NCBI GenBank assembly: GCA_003231645.1
Contig: QIIW01000147.1
Location: 1-54,062, forward strand
DNA length: 54,062 bases
Direction: 5' to 3'
Source of the DNA: Acidimicrobiia bacterium
Lineage (GTDB): Bacteria > Actinomycetota > Acidimicrobiia > Acidimicrobiales > Aldehydirespiratoraceae
In this document: in pieces, positions 1 to 8,242 of the stretch
Numbering within the stretch: the first letter of the stretch is position 1
Layout of the letters: each line of letters opens with the position of its first letter
Notes under the pieces: generated by a model
What the model was told of the DNA's origin: nothing
Database searches by the model: none
What the model saw: only the letters and a program-made list of their open reading frames with translations
Position numbers and translations under genes: made by a program

Positions 1-678
1 TACGCGGGCCGACTGGCGAAGTTGTCGGCCCTGCTCGACGATCCCCATCTCGAGCTTTGCGACTTCATCCGTGCGGCCGAGTCGATCGACCAACCACAGT
101 CCACGGAACCGTCGAAGACCCCGCCTCACATCGCCGTGTCGGTCACCGCGGCTGTCGCTGTCGTCGCGGTCTTCGTCGCGGTGTGGATCTCATTCCGACC
201 CGACCGCGTCGCACCGGCGGTCCTGGGGCAGCAACCACCGACCTCGACCGAGGCGCCATCGCTGCCACCGAGCAGCACCGCGCCACCGAGCAGCACCGCG
301 CCACCGAGCAGCACCGCTCCACCGGACACCATCACCAGGACACCCGTCACGATCCCTCCTACCAGCACCGCGTCAGCGGCTACCGAATTGGTCATCGAAC
401 ACGCCGGACGTCGCTACGGCCTGGGCGCAGCAGGCGATGTCGCCATCGTTGGAGACTGGAATTGTGATGGGGTACCGACACCGGCGCTTCTGCAGCACTC
501 GACGGGGGTCGTGGCGGTCTTCGATTCGTGGCCGGAGGCCGGTCGTCGACTCCAGCCGCGGTTCACGATGATCGCCCCGTACGCCGAATCCATCGTCGCC
601 GACCCGATCGACGGATGCGACGTTCTTCGGGCCCGTGGCCCCTACGGATCGACGATCATCACCGAGGAACCGTCATGA
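1..678 (+). CDS. Partial membrane-anchored protein with Pro/Ser/Thr linker and FG-GAP-like C-terminus
   Basis: The reading frame is open from the first base, so the true start lies outside the window; a TTG at 22 is only the first possible start inside it. About 40 residues after the edge there is one hydrophobic segment rich in Ala and Val, then a proline/serine/threonine linker containing three PPSSTA units. The last ~90 residues include a GDWNCDGVPTPALL-type stretch that resembles an FG-GAP/VCBS beta-propeller blade, and there are two cysteines that could pair. This suggests a cytoplasmic N-terminus, a single membrane pass and an extracytoplasmic domain. The stop overlaps the start of the next gene (ATGA at 675-678), so the two are probably translated together. 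The function is unknown to me, and the similarity to FG-GAP is by eye only. Confidence 0.7.
   Translation, partial: YAGRLAKLSALLDDPHLELCDFIRAAESIDQPQSTEPSKTPPHIAVSVTAAVAVVAVFVAVWISFRPDRVAPAVLGQQPPTSTEAPSLPPSSTAPPSSTAPPSSTAPPDTITRTPVTIPPTSTASAATELVIEHAGRRYGLGAAGDVAIVGDWNCDGVPTPALLQHSTGVVAVFDSWPEAGRRLQPRFTMIAPYAESIVADPIDGCDVLRARGPYGSTIITEEPS
265..318 (+). repeat. Three tandem 18-base units encoding PPSSTA
   Basis: Three head-to-tail 18-base units lie at 265-282, 283-300 and 301-318. The first two are identical and the third differs only in its last base. They are in frame and encode the PPSSTA linker of the surrounding gene. Such a repeat can vary in copy number by slippage, which would change the linker length without breaking the frame. 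Confidence 0.9.
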
Positions 679-1328
679 ACGGGCGTCCCGGCATCACCAG
701 GTCTCTCGCCGCTGCGGTGATGGGTGCGGTGGCCGCCCGGTGGCTGATCCGACTCCCACTCGCCGCCGGTCGCCCGAACTCGGCCGGCCTGACCGCCACC
801 GTCACATGGTGGTCAGAGGCCGGAACTCCCGCCGCGGTCATGGCCCTGGCCCGCTCGGTCGGCGTGGCGGCCGGCGTCTATGTCGCCCTCGTCGGCACGC
901 TCGGAGTCATCGCCGGCGTGAGTGCCATGACCGGTCGGCCTGGGGGAGTGGCCCGGTTGTGGCGTGTCGTCTCGACCGACACGATCAGGCGAATGGTCGC
1001 GGTCGGCGCCATCGCGGTCTGGGCAACCACCCCGATCATGGCTTCGGCATCCGACGATCCCGCCCCGTCGATCGTTCTCGTCGACCTCGGGCCGGTACCC
1101 GACGCTCCCCCGTCGAGTATCCGCCAACCCGAGACGTGGGTCGTCAGCCCGGGCGACCATCTCTGGTACATCGCACTCCGGACCCTCACCACCGATGGCG
1201 CCGAACCGTCGATCAGCGAAACGACGACATATTGGAAGCGCCTGATCGCCGACAACGTCTCGACGGTGGGACCGAACCCCGATCTCATCTACCCGGGCCA
1301 GGTCCTGATACTCCCGGAGCGGGGATGA
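675..1328 (+). CDS. LysM-domain membrane protein
   Basis: Protein of 217 residues. The start is the ATG at 675, which overlaps the previous stop by four bases; longer in-frame starts upstream would run through the neighbour. Hydrophobic stretches near residues 8-30, 50-80 and 105-125 suggest two or three membrane segments. The last ~65 residues begin with WVVSPGDHLWYIA and end with NPDLIYPGQVLILP, the classic start and end of a LysM peptidoglycan-binding repeat with a longer than usual middle. The inferred topology puts LysM outside the membrane, where it could bind cell wall. Pairing with the upstream linker protein suggests a two-part envelope complex. Its partner pathway cannot be told from this sequence. 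Confidence 0.8.
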   Translation: MNGRPGITRSLAAAVMGAVAARWLIRLPLAAGRPNSAGLTATVTWWSEAGTPAAVMALARSVGVAAGVYVALVGTLGVIAGVSAMTGRPGGVARLWRVVSTDTIRRMVAVGAIAVWATTPIMASASDDPAPSIVLVDLGPVPDAPPSSIRQPETWVVSPGDHLWYIALRTLTTDGAEPSISETTTYWKRLIADNVSTVGPNPDLIYPGQVLILPERG

Positions 1329-1376
1329 TCCGCGACCCGGACGCGCCGAAACGGGGCCTCGGAGAAATTCGTGAAC

Positions 1377-1910
1377 TCAGAGCTGGATGCTGAGGCCGAG
1401 ATCCTCGAGACGGGGAGCCGCACCGTCGACGCCGGTGCCGAGAATCGCGGCGAGCGCCTGCAGATCATCGGATCGGATGGTGAGTACCCGTCCGTTGAAG
1501 TCCTGTCGCTGGACCTGGATCATGGTGAGATACCGATTGAGCATCTCGGCCTCGGGACCGGACAACTGTTCGAGGCGAGTGAGGTCGATGGTGATGTTGT
1601 CACGATGACGCTCCGAGCTGCGGTCAGTGAGGTCGATCACCGACTCGATGGTTCCGACCCCGAAGCTCGGTCCCTCGTCGTGAGGCAACAATTGATCGAC
1701 CGGAACGTTGTAGAAGCGCGAGAGCCGTTGCAGGCGAGGCACCGAGATCGCCCTCTCGCCGCGCTCGTAGGCACCCAGGACCGACGCCTTGAATTCCTGC
1801 TTGGAGTCGGCCTCGACCTCCTGCAACGAAAGTCGCTTCTGACGACGGATGGCCCGCAGCCTCCCGCCGACCCGCTTGCTGTATTCCTGAGAGAATCCCG
1901 ACTCTGGCAT
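1377..1910 (-). CDS. bldD: BldD-like developmental regulator with c-di-GMP-binding signature
   Basis: Protein of 177 residues. Residues 8-76 form an XRE-type helix-turn-helix (LRAIRRQKRLSLQEVE, then GAYERGERAISVPRL, then FYNVPVDQLLP) very close to Streptomyces BldD. The C-terminal domain (about 107-160) contains RQD at 135-137 and RSDD at 146-149, separated by exactly eight residues. This is the RXD-X8-RXXD signature through which BldD binds tetrameric c-di-GMP. An additional ~30-residue segment separates the two domains. The start was set at the ATG ending at 1910 because a GGAAGA Shine-Dalgarno lies just upstream; the frame stays open for 19 more codons. BldD represses developmental genes when loaded with c-di-GMP. 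The target genes here are unknown. It converges with the LysM gene. Confidence 0.85.
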   Translation of the reverse strand: MPESGFSQEYSKRVGGRLRAIRRQKRLSLQEVEADSKQEFKASVLGAYERGERAISVPRLQRLSRFYNVPVDQLLPHDEGPSFGVGTIESVIDLTDRSSERHRDNITIDLTRLEQLSGPEAEMLNRYLTMIQVQRQDFNGRVLTIRSDDLQALAAILGTGVDGAAPRLEDLGLSIQL

Positions 1911-2034
1911 CACACTCACTCTTCCCGGAGATCTGGGTTGGCGTTTACACATCGAGAGACTGTGCAACGACGCTACGTGGGCGCCAGCCTAAACGAAGTG
2001 GACGACTCGGGCAATTGTCCCGTCGGCAGGAAAT

Positions 2035-2760
2035 TCAGGCGGACCGAAGGGGCGGGTCCGGAACCGGCGACACGAGCCCTTCGCGCACCGCTGACAGCAA
2101 TGTCCCGGCGGCCACGGCCGCGGTCTCCGTCCTGAGCACCGGTGAGGCGATTCGAACCTTGGGTACGTCCACCGCCCGCTCCGCGTCGGTCCAGCCCCCC
2201 TCGGGCCCCACCATCAACACCCGGTGACCGGTGGCCACCGGAGCGCCCGTCATGTCGGCCATGGCACACCCCGACAATGCGACCACATCGTCGAACGACA
2301 TGACGTCATCCACCACCGGCAGCCACGCCCGACGGCACTGCATGACGGCCTCTCGCACCACCCGACGGAAGCGCTCGACGTTGTGGGCGGCCCTCGACAC
2401 GTCCCATTTCACAATCGATCGGGCGGCCGTGAACGGAATGATCCGGTCGATACCGAGTTCGGTGAGCCTGCGCACAACCGTTTCGGGCCGACCTCCCTTG
2501 ATCAGGGCGAACGCCACGCCGATGTCGGGGCTGGGTCTCTCAACGCGGCGGACCGTGCCCACCGGGCGCGGTTCCGACGCCATCTTGCACTCCACCCACG
2601 AGCCGCGGCCGTCACCGACCGTGAGAGGATCACCGTCACGCAATCTCAGCGACCCGGTGAGATGACGACGATCGCGGCCGGCCAGCACCGGGTCGGCCAC
2701 ATCGGCGACCAGAACATGGGGGCCATGCGATCCGTCGGGGTCCGGGTCGCCCGAACTCAC
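2035..2760 (-). CDS. rsmE: 16S rRNA m3U1498 methyltransferase RsmE
   Basis: Protein of 241 residues, the normal length for RsmE, which methylates N3 of U1498 in 16S rRNA using S-adenosylmethionine. The N-terminal ~75 residues form the PUA-like RNA-binding part (HLTGSLRLRDGDPLTV). The C-terminal SPOUT methyltransferase fold shows KGGRPETVVRRLTELGIDRI and the cofactor-knot motif VLMVGPEGGWTDAE, followed by a conserved LRTETA segment. The GTG start overlaps the dnaJ stop by four bases (GTGA), so it is the third gene of hrcA-dnaJ-rsmE, as in mycobacteria. Confidence 0.95.
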   Translation of the reverse strand: MSSGDPDPDGSHGPHVLVADVADPVLAGRDRRHLTGSLRLRDGDPLTVGDGRGSWVECKMASEPRPVGTVRRVERPSPDIGVAFALIKGGRPETVVRRLTELGIDRIIPFTAARSIVKWDVSRAAHNVERFRRVVREAVMQCRRAWLPVVDDVMSFDDVVALSGCAMADMTGAPVATGHRVLMVGPEGGWTDAERAVDVPKVRIASPVLRTETAAVAAGTLLSAVREGLVSPVPDPPLRSA

Positions 2761-3860
2761 GAGAACGTCGACTTGATCCTGGAGAACAGTCCGTGTTCCT
2801 TCTCGGCCACCGTCTCGCCGCGAAGCTCGGCCAGTCGTCGCAGAAGCGCATCCTGTTCATCGTCGAGGTCGTCGGGAACATCGACGAACAATCTCACCCG
2901 CAGATCGCCACGTCCCCGACCCCTCACATGCGGGACACCGCGCCCACGGAACCTGATCTCGTGACCCGTTTCTGCTCCTTTGGGAACGGTGAGGATCTCG
3001 GCACCGTCGAGGGTCTCATAGGCGATCTCCGCGCCCAGCGCGGCTTGGGTGAAGGGAATGTGGAACAGATGAACCAGATCGTCTCCGTCACGGCGAAGTG
3101 ACGGGTGGGGCCGCACCCTCACGTGTACATAGAGGTCACCGTTGGGACCGCCTCTCGGGCCTGCCGCGCCGCGACCGGTGAGGCGGAGGGTGGAACCGTC
3201 ATCTACTCCCAGAGGCACCTCGACGGAGTAGGTCATCTGCTCGATGGTGCGACCTTGAGAATCGCAGGCTTGGCACGGCGAGTCGATGATCTCTCCTGCA
3301 CCTCCGCACGACGAGCAAGCGGCCGAGGTCACCATCTGTCCGAGAATCGACTGCCTGACTCGTCGGACCTGGCCGGCTCCGCCGCACTCGCTGCAGACCC
3401 GCGGTGTGCTACCCGCCTCGGCCCCGGATCCGTCGCAGGCCTCGCAGCGGATCGCGGTTCGGACCTTCACCTCCCGTTGCCCGCCGAACACCACATCCTC
3501 GAGATCAAGGTCGACCTCGGTCTCGAGATCCTCACCCCGCCGCGGGCCGTTGCGTTGCGACCCACGACCGCCGAACGGTGAACCCTGGCCGAAGAACGCC
3601 TCGAAGATGTCGCCCAGGCCGCCACTGAACGGGTCGCCCACGCCAGGTTCGTCGGTGCCGAATCGGTCGTATCGGGCCCGCCGTTCACGGTCGGACAGCA
3701 CCTCGTAGGCCCCGCCTATTTCCTTGAACCGCGACTCGGCCGACACATCGCCGGGATTCAGGTCAGGATGGAACTTTCGAGCCAGCTTCTTGTAGGCCCG
3801 CTTGATCTCCTCGTCGGTCGCGTCGCGTCCGACTCCGAGAGTTTCGTAGTGGTCTGCCAT
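2757..3860 (-). CDS. dnaJ: Chaperone DnaJ (DnaJ2-type)
   Basis: Protein of 367 residues. The J domain occupies residues 4-68 with the HPD triad at 31-33, needed to stimulate DnaK ATP hydrolysis. A Gly/Phe-rich region follows (about 72-108). The zinc-binding domain has four CxxC pairs (C139/C142, C156/C159, C182/C185, C196/C199); the last repeat is CQACDSQG rather than the usual CxxCxGxG. The C-terminal substrate-binding barrels end at about 345. The gene directly follows hrcA with no gap. No dnaK or grpE lies in the window, which fits the second, hrcA-linked dnaJ copy of actinobacteria; the main dnaK-grpE-dnaJ operon is expected elsewhere. Confidence 0.97.
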   Translation of the reverse strand: MADHYETLGVGRDATDEEIKRAYKKLARKFHPDLNPGDVSAESRFKEIGGAYEVLSDRERRARYDRFGTDEPGVGDPFSGGLGDIFEAFFGQGSPFGGRGSQRNGPRRGEDLETEVDLDLEDVVFGGQREVKVRTAIRCEACDGSGAEAGSTPRVCSECGGAGQVRRVRQSILGQMVTSAACSSCGGAGEIIDSPCQACDSQGRTIEQMTYSVEVPLGVDDGSTLRLTGRGAAGPRGGPNGDLYVHVRVRPHPSLRRDGDDLVHLFHIPFTQAALGAEIAYETLDGAEILTVPKGAETGHEIRFRGRGVPHVRGRGRGDLRVRLFVDVPDDLDDEQDALLRRLAELRGETVAEKEHGLFSRIKSTFS

Positions 3861-4850
3861 CTATTCCTCGCTCAGAGCCTGGCCGAGGCGGAGGCTGACG
3901 ACTGCCACAGCCGAGAGCGCCTGGCTGTAGTTCATTCGGGTGGGTCCGATGACGCCGATCGTGCCGGCCGCCTCGCCCCCGACATTGTAGGGCGCCACCA
4001 CCAGCGAGCACTCGGCCAGAGGTGCCATACCGGTTTCCTCGCCGATGGCCACTCTCATCCCCCGCTCGATCACATCGGAGATGAGCGACACGACCACGAT
4101 CTGCTGCTCGAGGATGGCCAGCACCTCGCGAACCTGTTCGACCGCCTCGAACGCCGACGCCACCCTCGACGCGCCCCCGACGAACACCTCGGCGTTGCGG
4201 CCTGCCTCACGGATGGCCTCGATGGCGGCCGAGACCAACGGGTCGTCGTCGGGAGTCAGGTCGACAGCCAGATCGACGATGGAACGGCCCACCACCACGT
4301 CGGCCAGACGACGACCGGCGTCGGCGACAATCTCGCGAGTGACCTCGTCAGCCGTCTCGACGGTGCGCTTCTCGATGGCCCCGTTGGATAGCACCGCCAC
4401 CACCATCACCACGCGGCTCGACAGGTCGACCAATTGCACCGAGCGGATCGTGGCAACTTCGACCGACGGGCCGACGACGACTCCGGTCCAGTCGGTGAGG
4501 TCGCTCAGAAGATCAGAAGTGCGGTTGAGCATCGTCTCAAGTTCGGAATTGGCCGACTCGAAGAACTCGCTGACCATCGAACTGTCGGCCTTGGCCAGGA
4601 CCGGGTCGATGGCACGCAGATGATCGACGAAGAAGCGATAGCCCTTGTCCGTGGGGATCCGACCGGCGCTGGTGTGGGGCTGGGTGAGGTAACCCTGTTC
4701 CTCGAGGGCACTCATCTCGTTGCGAATGGTGGCCGCCGACACTCCGACATGGGCCGACGACGCGACACGACCCGAACCGACCGGCAGGGCGGTGCCGATG
4801 TATTCCTGAACGACAGCCGACAGGATGGCTGCCTTGCGGTCGTCGAGCAT
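3861..4850 (-). CDS. hrcA: Heat-inducible transcription repressor HrcA
   Basis: Protein of 329 residues from the second of two tandem ATG codons (4848-4850). It has the N-terminal winged-helix segment with VSAATIRNEMSALEEQGYL and the SAGRIPTDKGYRFFVD signature of HrcA, followed by the GAF-like and dimerisation parts; TIGVIGPTRMNYSQAL near the end is also typical. HrcA represses heat-shock genes through the CIRCE inverted repeat. I saw no CIRCE-like repeat upstream of this gene, so autoregulation is not evident. A TATGAT box lies six bases before the chosen ATG, suggesting a leaderless transcript. The frame is open further upstream (to 4922), but that stretch lacks HrcA-like sequence. Confidence 0.95.
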   Translation of the reverse strand: MLDDRKAAILSAVVQEYIGTALPVGSGRVASSAHVGVSAATIRNEMSALEEQGYLTQPHTSAGRIPTDKGYRFFVDHLRAIDPVLAKADSSMVSEFFESANSELETMLNRTSDLLSDLTDWTGVVVGPSVEVATIRSVQLVDLSSRVVMVVAVLSNGAIEKRTVETADEVTREIVADAGRRLADVVVGRSIVDLAVDLTPDDDPLVSAAIEAIREAGRNAEVFVGGASRVASAFEAVEQVREVLAILEQQIVVVSLISDVIERGMRVAIGEETGMAPLAECSLVVAPYNVGGEAAGTIGVIGPTRMNYSQALSAVAVVSLRLGQALSEE

Positions 4851-4856
4851 CATTGG

Positions 4857-4862
4857 ATCATA
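4857..4862 (-). promoter_or_regulatory. Putative -10 box for hrcA-dnaJ-rsmE
   Basis: TATGAT on the minus strand, five of six matches to TATAAT, six bases before the hrcA ATG. The spacing would put the transcription start at or next to the start codon. No -35 consensus is visible. Confidence 0.45.
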
Positions 4863-4933
4863 CCGGCCCGCCTCGAGGTGCTGATGACACTCGAAGTCTC
4901 CCCCGTCGCCATCGAGACGCACCGATGGGCTGC

Positions 4934-6718
4934 TCAGTCGTCGAGCTGCAGGGCCGAGATGAACGCTTCCTGGGGGATATCGACCCGACCGATCGACTTC
5001 ATGCGCTTCTTGCCCTCTTTCTGCTTCTTGAGGAGCTTGTTCTTGCGCGTGATGTCGCCGCCGTAGAGCTTCTCGGTCACGTCCTTGCGGAAGGCGCGGA
5101 CCGTTTCGCGGGCGATGATCCGGCCTCCGATGGCGGCCTGGATGGGCACCTCGAACTGTTGACGGGGGATCAGTTCCTTGAGTTTCCTGGCCATGCTCCG
5201 GCCGTAGTTGTAGCTGCGGTCACGGTGCACGATCGTGCTGAACGCATCGACCGTTTCGCCGTGGAGCAACACATCGACCCTCACCAGGTCACCGACGGCG
5301 TAACCGGCCGGTTCGTAGTCGAGGCTGGCATAGCCCTGGGTGCGACTCTTGAGCTGATCGAAGAAATCGAGCACCACCTCGGCCAGGGGGAGTTGGTACT
5401 GGATCTCCACGCGCTCGGGCGACAGGTATTCCATCTTGGCCATGACACCCCGACGGCTCTGGCACAGGTCCATTACCGTGCCGGTGTAGGCGGTCGGTGT
5501 GAGGACGTGAACATCGAGCAACGGTTCGGCGATGGAGGCGATCTCCCCGGCGGGCGGCAGATCGGCCGGGTTCGAGACCGCGACTTCGGTGTTGTCGGTG
5601 CGGGTGATGTGGTACTCCACCGAAGGCGCGGTGGAGATCAGCGAAAGCCCGAACTCACGCTCGAGACGCTCCCTCACGATCTCCATGTGGAGCAGACCCA
5701 GGAAACCGCAGCGGAAACCGAATCCCAGGGCCCCGGAGGTCTCGGGTTCGTAGGTGAAACTGGCGTCGTTGAGCCGCAGCTTCTCGAGGGCCTCGCGCAG
5801 GTCGGTGAATTCGTCGCCGTCAATCGGGTAGAGACCCGAGAACACCATCGGCTTGGGTTCGGCGTATCCGGACAGCACCTCGGCCGCAGGGTGACGGTCA
5901 TCGGTGACGGTCTCGCCTGATCGGGCCTCGCCGACGTCCTTGATTCCGGCGATCAGATAGCCGGTCTCACCCGGACCGAGGCGCTCGACCGCGACATTGT
6001 CGGGGGTGTGTATGCCGATCTCGTCCGGCTCGTGCACCGTGGCCGCCTGCATGAACCTGAGTCGGGTCTTGGTGGTGATTACGCCGTTCATCACCCGGAT
6101 GGACGAAACCACACCGCGGTACTGATCGAAGTGGGAGTCGAATATCAGCGCCTGGAGCGGCGCGTCGACATCGCCGACGGGCGGCGGCGTGTGTGACACC
6201 ACGGCGTCGAGCAGCTCGGAAACCCCTTCTCCGGTCTTGGCTGATATTCGGAGAATCTCGTCGGCCGGTATTCCGAGCACCTGCTCGATCTCGGCCGCAC
6301 ACCGATCGGGCTCGGCGGCCGGCAGGTCGATCTTGTTGAGCGCAGCAACAATCTCGAGATCGTGTTCCATGGCCAGATAGCAATTGGCCAGCGTCTGGGC
6401 CTCTATCCCCTGGGCGGCGTCGACCACCAGGATCACGCTTTCGCATGCGGCCAGGGATCGACTCACCTCGTATCCGAAATCGACGTGGCCGGGAGTGTCG
6501 ATCAGGTTGATGACATGGTCGGCCCAGCGCAAAGTGACCGACTGGAGCTTGATTGTGATGCCACGTTCTCGCTCGAGATCCATCGAATCGAGATACTGGG
6601 CGCGCATGTCCCTCACATCGACCGCGCCGGTGAGTTCGAGCATACGATCGGCCAGAGTCGACTTGCCGTGGTCGATATGGGCGATGATCGAGGTGTTTCG
6701 TATGCGATCGAGGTCCAT
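4934..6718 (-). CDS. lepA: Elongation factor 4 (LepA)
   Basis: Protein of 594 residues, the usual LepA length. It is a ribosome-bound GTPase that back-translocates or remodels stalled ribosomes. G1 is AHIDHGKST at residues 13-21; DTPGHVDF (G3) and NKID (G4) follow. The C-terminal domain unique to LepA holds [22 protein letters not shown] and ends with [22 protein letters not shown], the tRNA-contacting tail. The start is the ATG at 6716-6718, giving the family-typical N-terminus [18 protein letters not shown]; the frame is open a further 113 codons, but that region is the divergent promoter area of rpsT. No clear Shine-Dalgarno is visible. Confidence 0.97.
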   Translation of the reverse strand: MDLDRIRNTSIIAHIDHGKSTLADRMLELTGAVDVRDMRAQYLDSMDLERERGITIKLQSVTLRWADHVINLIDTPGHVDFGYEVSRSLAACESVILVVDAAQGIEAQTLANCYLAMEHDLEIVAALNKIDLPAAEPDRCAAEIEQVLGIPADEILRISAKTGEGVSELLDAVVSHTPPPVGDVDAPLQALIFDSHFDQYRGVVSSIRVMNGVITTKTRLRFMQAATVHEPDEIGIHTPDNVAVERLGPGETGYLIAGIKDVGEARSGETVTDDRHPAAEVLSGYAEPKPMVFSGLYPIDGDEFTDLREALEKLRLNDASFTYEPETSGALGFGFRCGFLGLLHMEIVRERLEREFGLSLISTAPSVEYHITRTDNTEVAVSNPADLPPAGEIASIAEPLLDVHVLTPTAYTGTVMDLCQSRRGVMAKMEYLSPERVEIQYQLPLAEVVLDFFDQLKSRTQGYASLDYEPAGYAVGDLVRVDVLLHGETVDAFSTIVHRDRSYNYGRSMARKLKELIPRQQFEVPIQAAIGGRIIARETVRAFRKDVTEKLYGGDITRKNKLLKKQKEGKKRMKSIGRVDIPQEAFISALQLDD

Positions 6719-6817
6719 GACGCTGCCGACTAGGGGGAGTGACACCCGGACGATACCCACCCCGTGCTCCGCCGCGACGTGAGACTCCCACGGGTGCGAT
6801 CGACGCGCTGAACCCGG

Positions 6818-6823
6818 TAGCAT
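6818..6823 (+). promoter_or_regulatory. Putative -10 box for rpsT
   Basis: TAGCAT lies 48 bases before the rpsT start codon, in the 153-base gap between the divergent lepA and rpsT genes. It would leave a short leader that carries the GGTAGG ribosome binding site. No clear -35 hexamer is seen. Confidence 0.35.
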
Positions 6824-6871
6824 CCACGGTCGGCCTTCCCGGCCATCACTTTCGCATTCCGGTAGGTACCA

Positions 6872-7144
6872 GTGGCCAACATCAAGTCGCAGATCAAGCG
6901 CAACCGTCAGAACGAGGTGCGTCGCCTCCGCAACCGCAAGCTCCGCTCCGAGCTCAACACCCGCACCAAGTCGGCGGTCGACGCGGCGGCCGACGGCTCC
7001 GACGATGCTCCGGCCACGCTGAGGGACGCCATCAGTCGTATCGACAAGGCAGCTCAAAAGGGTGTGCTCCCCAAGCGAACCGCGGCCCGGCGCAAGAGCC
7101 GCCTGATGCGCGAAGTCGCGGCGGCCTCGGCCGATCAGGTCTGA
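6872..7144 (+). CDS. rpsT: 30S ribosomal protein bS20
   Basis: Protein of 90 residues, very basic, with the family N-terminus [22 protein letters not shown] and the helical [15 protein letters not shown] motif near the end. bS20 is a primary binding protein of 16S rRNA. The start is GTG at 6872, preceded by GGTAGG. It is transcribed divergently from lepA and convergently with holA, the same placement as in mycobacteria (holA-rpsT-lepA). Confidence 0.97.
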   Translation: MANIKSQIKRNRQNEVRRLRNRKLRSELNTRTKSAVDAAADGSDDAPATLRDAISRIDKAAQKGVLPKRTAARRKSRLMREVAAASADQV

Positions 7145-7186
7145 GTACCGGCCCGACTCGCCGCCCGGCCACGCCAGGCGGTTCGC

Positions 7187-8239
7187 TCATCTGCGACGGG
7201 CGATGTTGGCCAGGCGGGCCACCAACACCTCGACCACCAATTCGGGTGGCCAGTGAGTGGTGCCGCGCAGCGACAGATCGGCGTCGGCCAGGAGCCGCAC
7301 CGATCTCGCCACCGCGTCCGATCCGAGACGGCGGCCCTGGTTGAGGGCCTTTTTGGCCGGGAAGGTTGATCCTTTCAGCCCGAGCATGGCGGCCGCGTCC
7401 TTCTCGTCGCGGACGCCTGCTCCGTCGAGCCGCAGCATGTTTGAGTAGCGCCGCTGGAGAATCGATATCAGGCGAAATGCTGCCGTGTTGCGGTCGGCGT
7501 GAACGCTGGTGAGCGGGATCAGCCGGTGAACCACCGCGACCGCTCCTGCGACATCACCACGATCGATCGCATCGTCGAGGTCCCAGGGGGGGACCGAACC
7601 CCGGGAACCACCGTAGGTGGCGATGTCGGCGGCGGTGACGGTGGCCTCGGCGCCGAGAGCACCTTGCAGGGTGCGGAGAAGACCGACAACCGCGCTGCGG
7701 TCCTCACCGAGCAGATCCTCGGTGGCGGACACGGCATCTCGATCCAGTTTCAGGCCCGAGGCGGCCAGCTGGTCGCGTAGCCACACCGAGGCACCGCGGC
7801 CCTTGGGAGGCCGCGTATCGGTGATGACTCCGGCCGCGAGTTCGACTGCTTCGCGAATCGCCTTCGGCAGCGAGGGAAACGGGCCCTTCTCGGGCTTCCC
7901 CGTCTGCGGGTTGGTTGGCTTCTCCCAGACCATGACCAGATCGACGGAGTCGAGAAGTGAACCGACCAGATCGATGATCGGCGAGTAGAGATCCCGGCGC
8001 GAGAAGCGCGCCATCGCCCGGGCGACGACCACCCGACGCGCGGTTAGGAACGGCGGCGTACCGCCGGCGACCACCAGCCGGGTGGCATCGACGGCTCCGC
8101 TGTCGTCGAGATAGTCGGAGTCGGTGAGAGTTTCGAGCATCAGGGACCGGTCGCCGTCACCTGTCAACTCGTTGACCCGTGCGCCCACCGCCTCACTCAG
8201 CAGGACCGGATCATCGCCGATCAAGAGGGTCACCGACAT
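7187..8239 (-). CDS. holA: DNA polymerase III subunit delta (HolA)
   Basis: Protein of 350 residues, the usual size for the clamp-loader delta subunit, which opens the beta clamp. The N-terminus LLIGDDPVLLSEAVGARV is typical (family: xGxDxxLxxEAxxxL), as is the later YGGSRGSVPPWDLDDAIDRGD segment and the collar-domain FRLISILQRRYSNMLRL region. It lies three bases downstream of the FolP2-like gene on the same strand, and the order comEA-comEC-(folP2)-holA agrees with the actinobacterial arrangement. Sequence conservation in this family is low, so the call leans on motifs plus context. Confidence 0.92.
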   Translation of the reverse strand: MSVTLLIGDDPVLLSEAVGARVNELTGDGDRSLMLETLTDSDYLDDSGAVDATRLVVAGGTPPFLTARRVVVARAMARFSRRDLYSPIIDLVGSLLDSVDLVMVWEKPTNPQTGKPEKGPFPSLPKAIREAVELAAGVITDTRPPKGRGASVWLRDQLAASGLKLDRDAVSATEDLLGEDRSAVVGLLRTLQGALGAEATVTAADIATYGGSRGSVPPWDLDDAIDRGDVAGAVAVVHRLIPLTSVHADRNTAAFRLISILQRRYSNMLRLDGAGVRDEKDAAAMLGLKGSTFPAKKALNQGRRLGSDAVARSVRLLADADLSLRGTTHWPPELVVEVLVARLANIARRR

Positions 8240-8242
8240 CGA

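Noticed and set aside
265..318. 18-base repeats considered as binding sites or an array
   Set aside because: They are in frame in a coding region and have no spacers; a linker repeat explains them.
3861..4934. Search for a CIRCE operator upstream of hrcA
   Set aside because: The gap between lepA and hrcA has only a partial GAG/CTC symmetry and no TTAGCACTC-N9-GAGTGCTAA match, so I do not call an operator.
7145..7186. Possible terminator between rpsT and holA
   Set aside because: Only a six-base GC stem with a long loop and no T-run; too weak to call.
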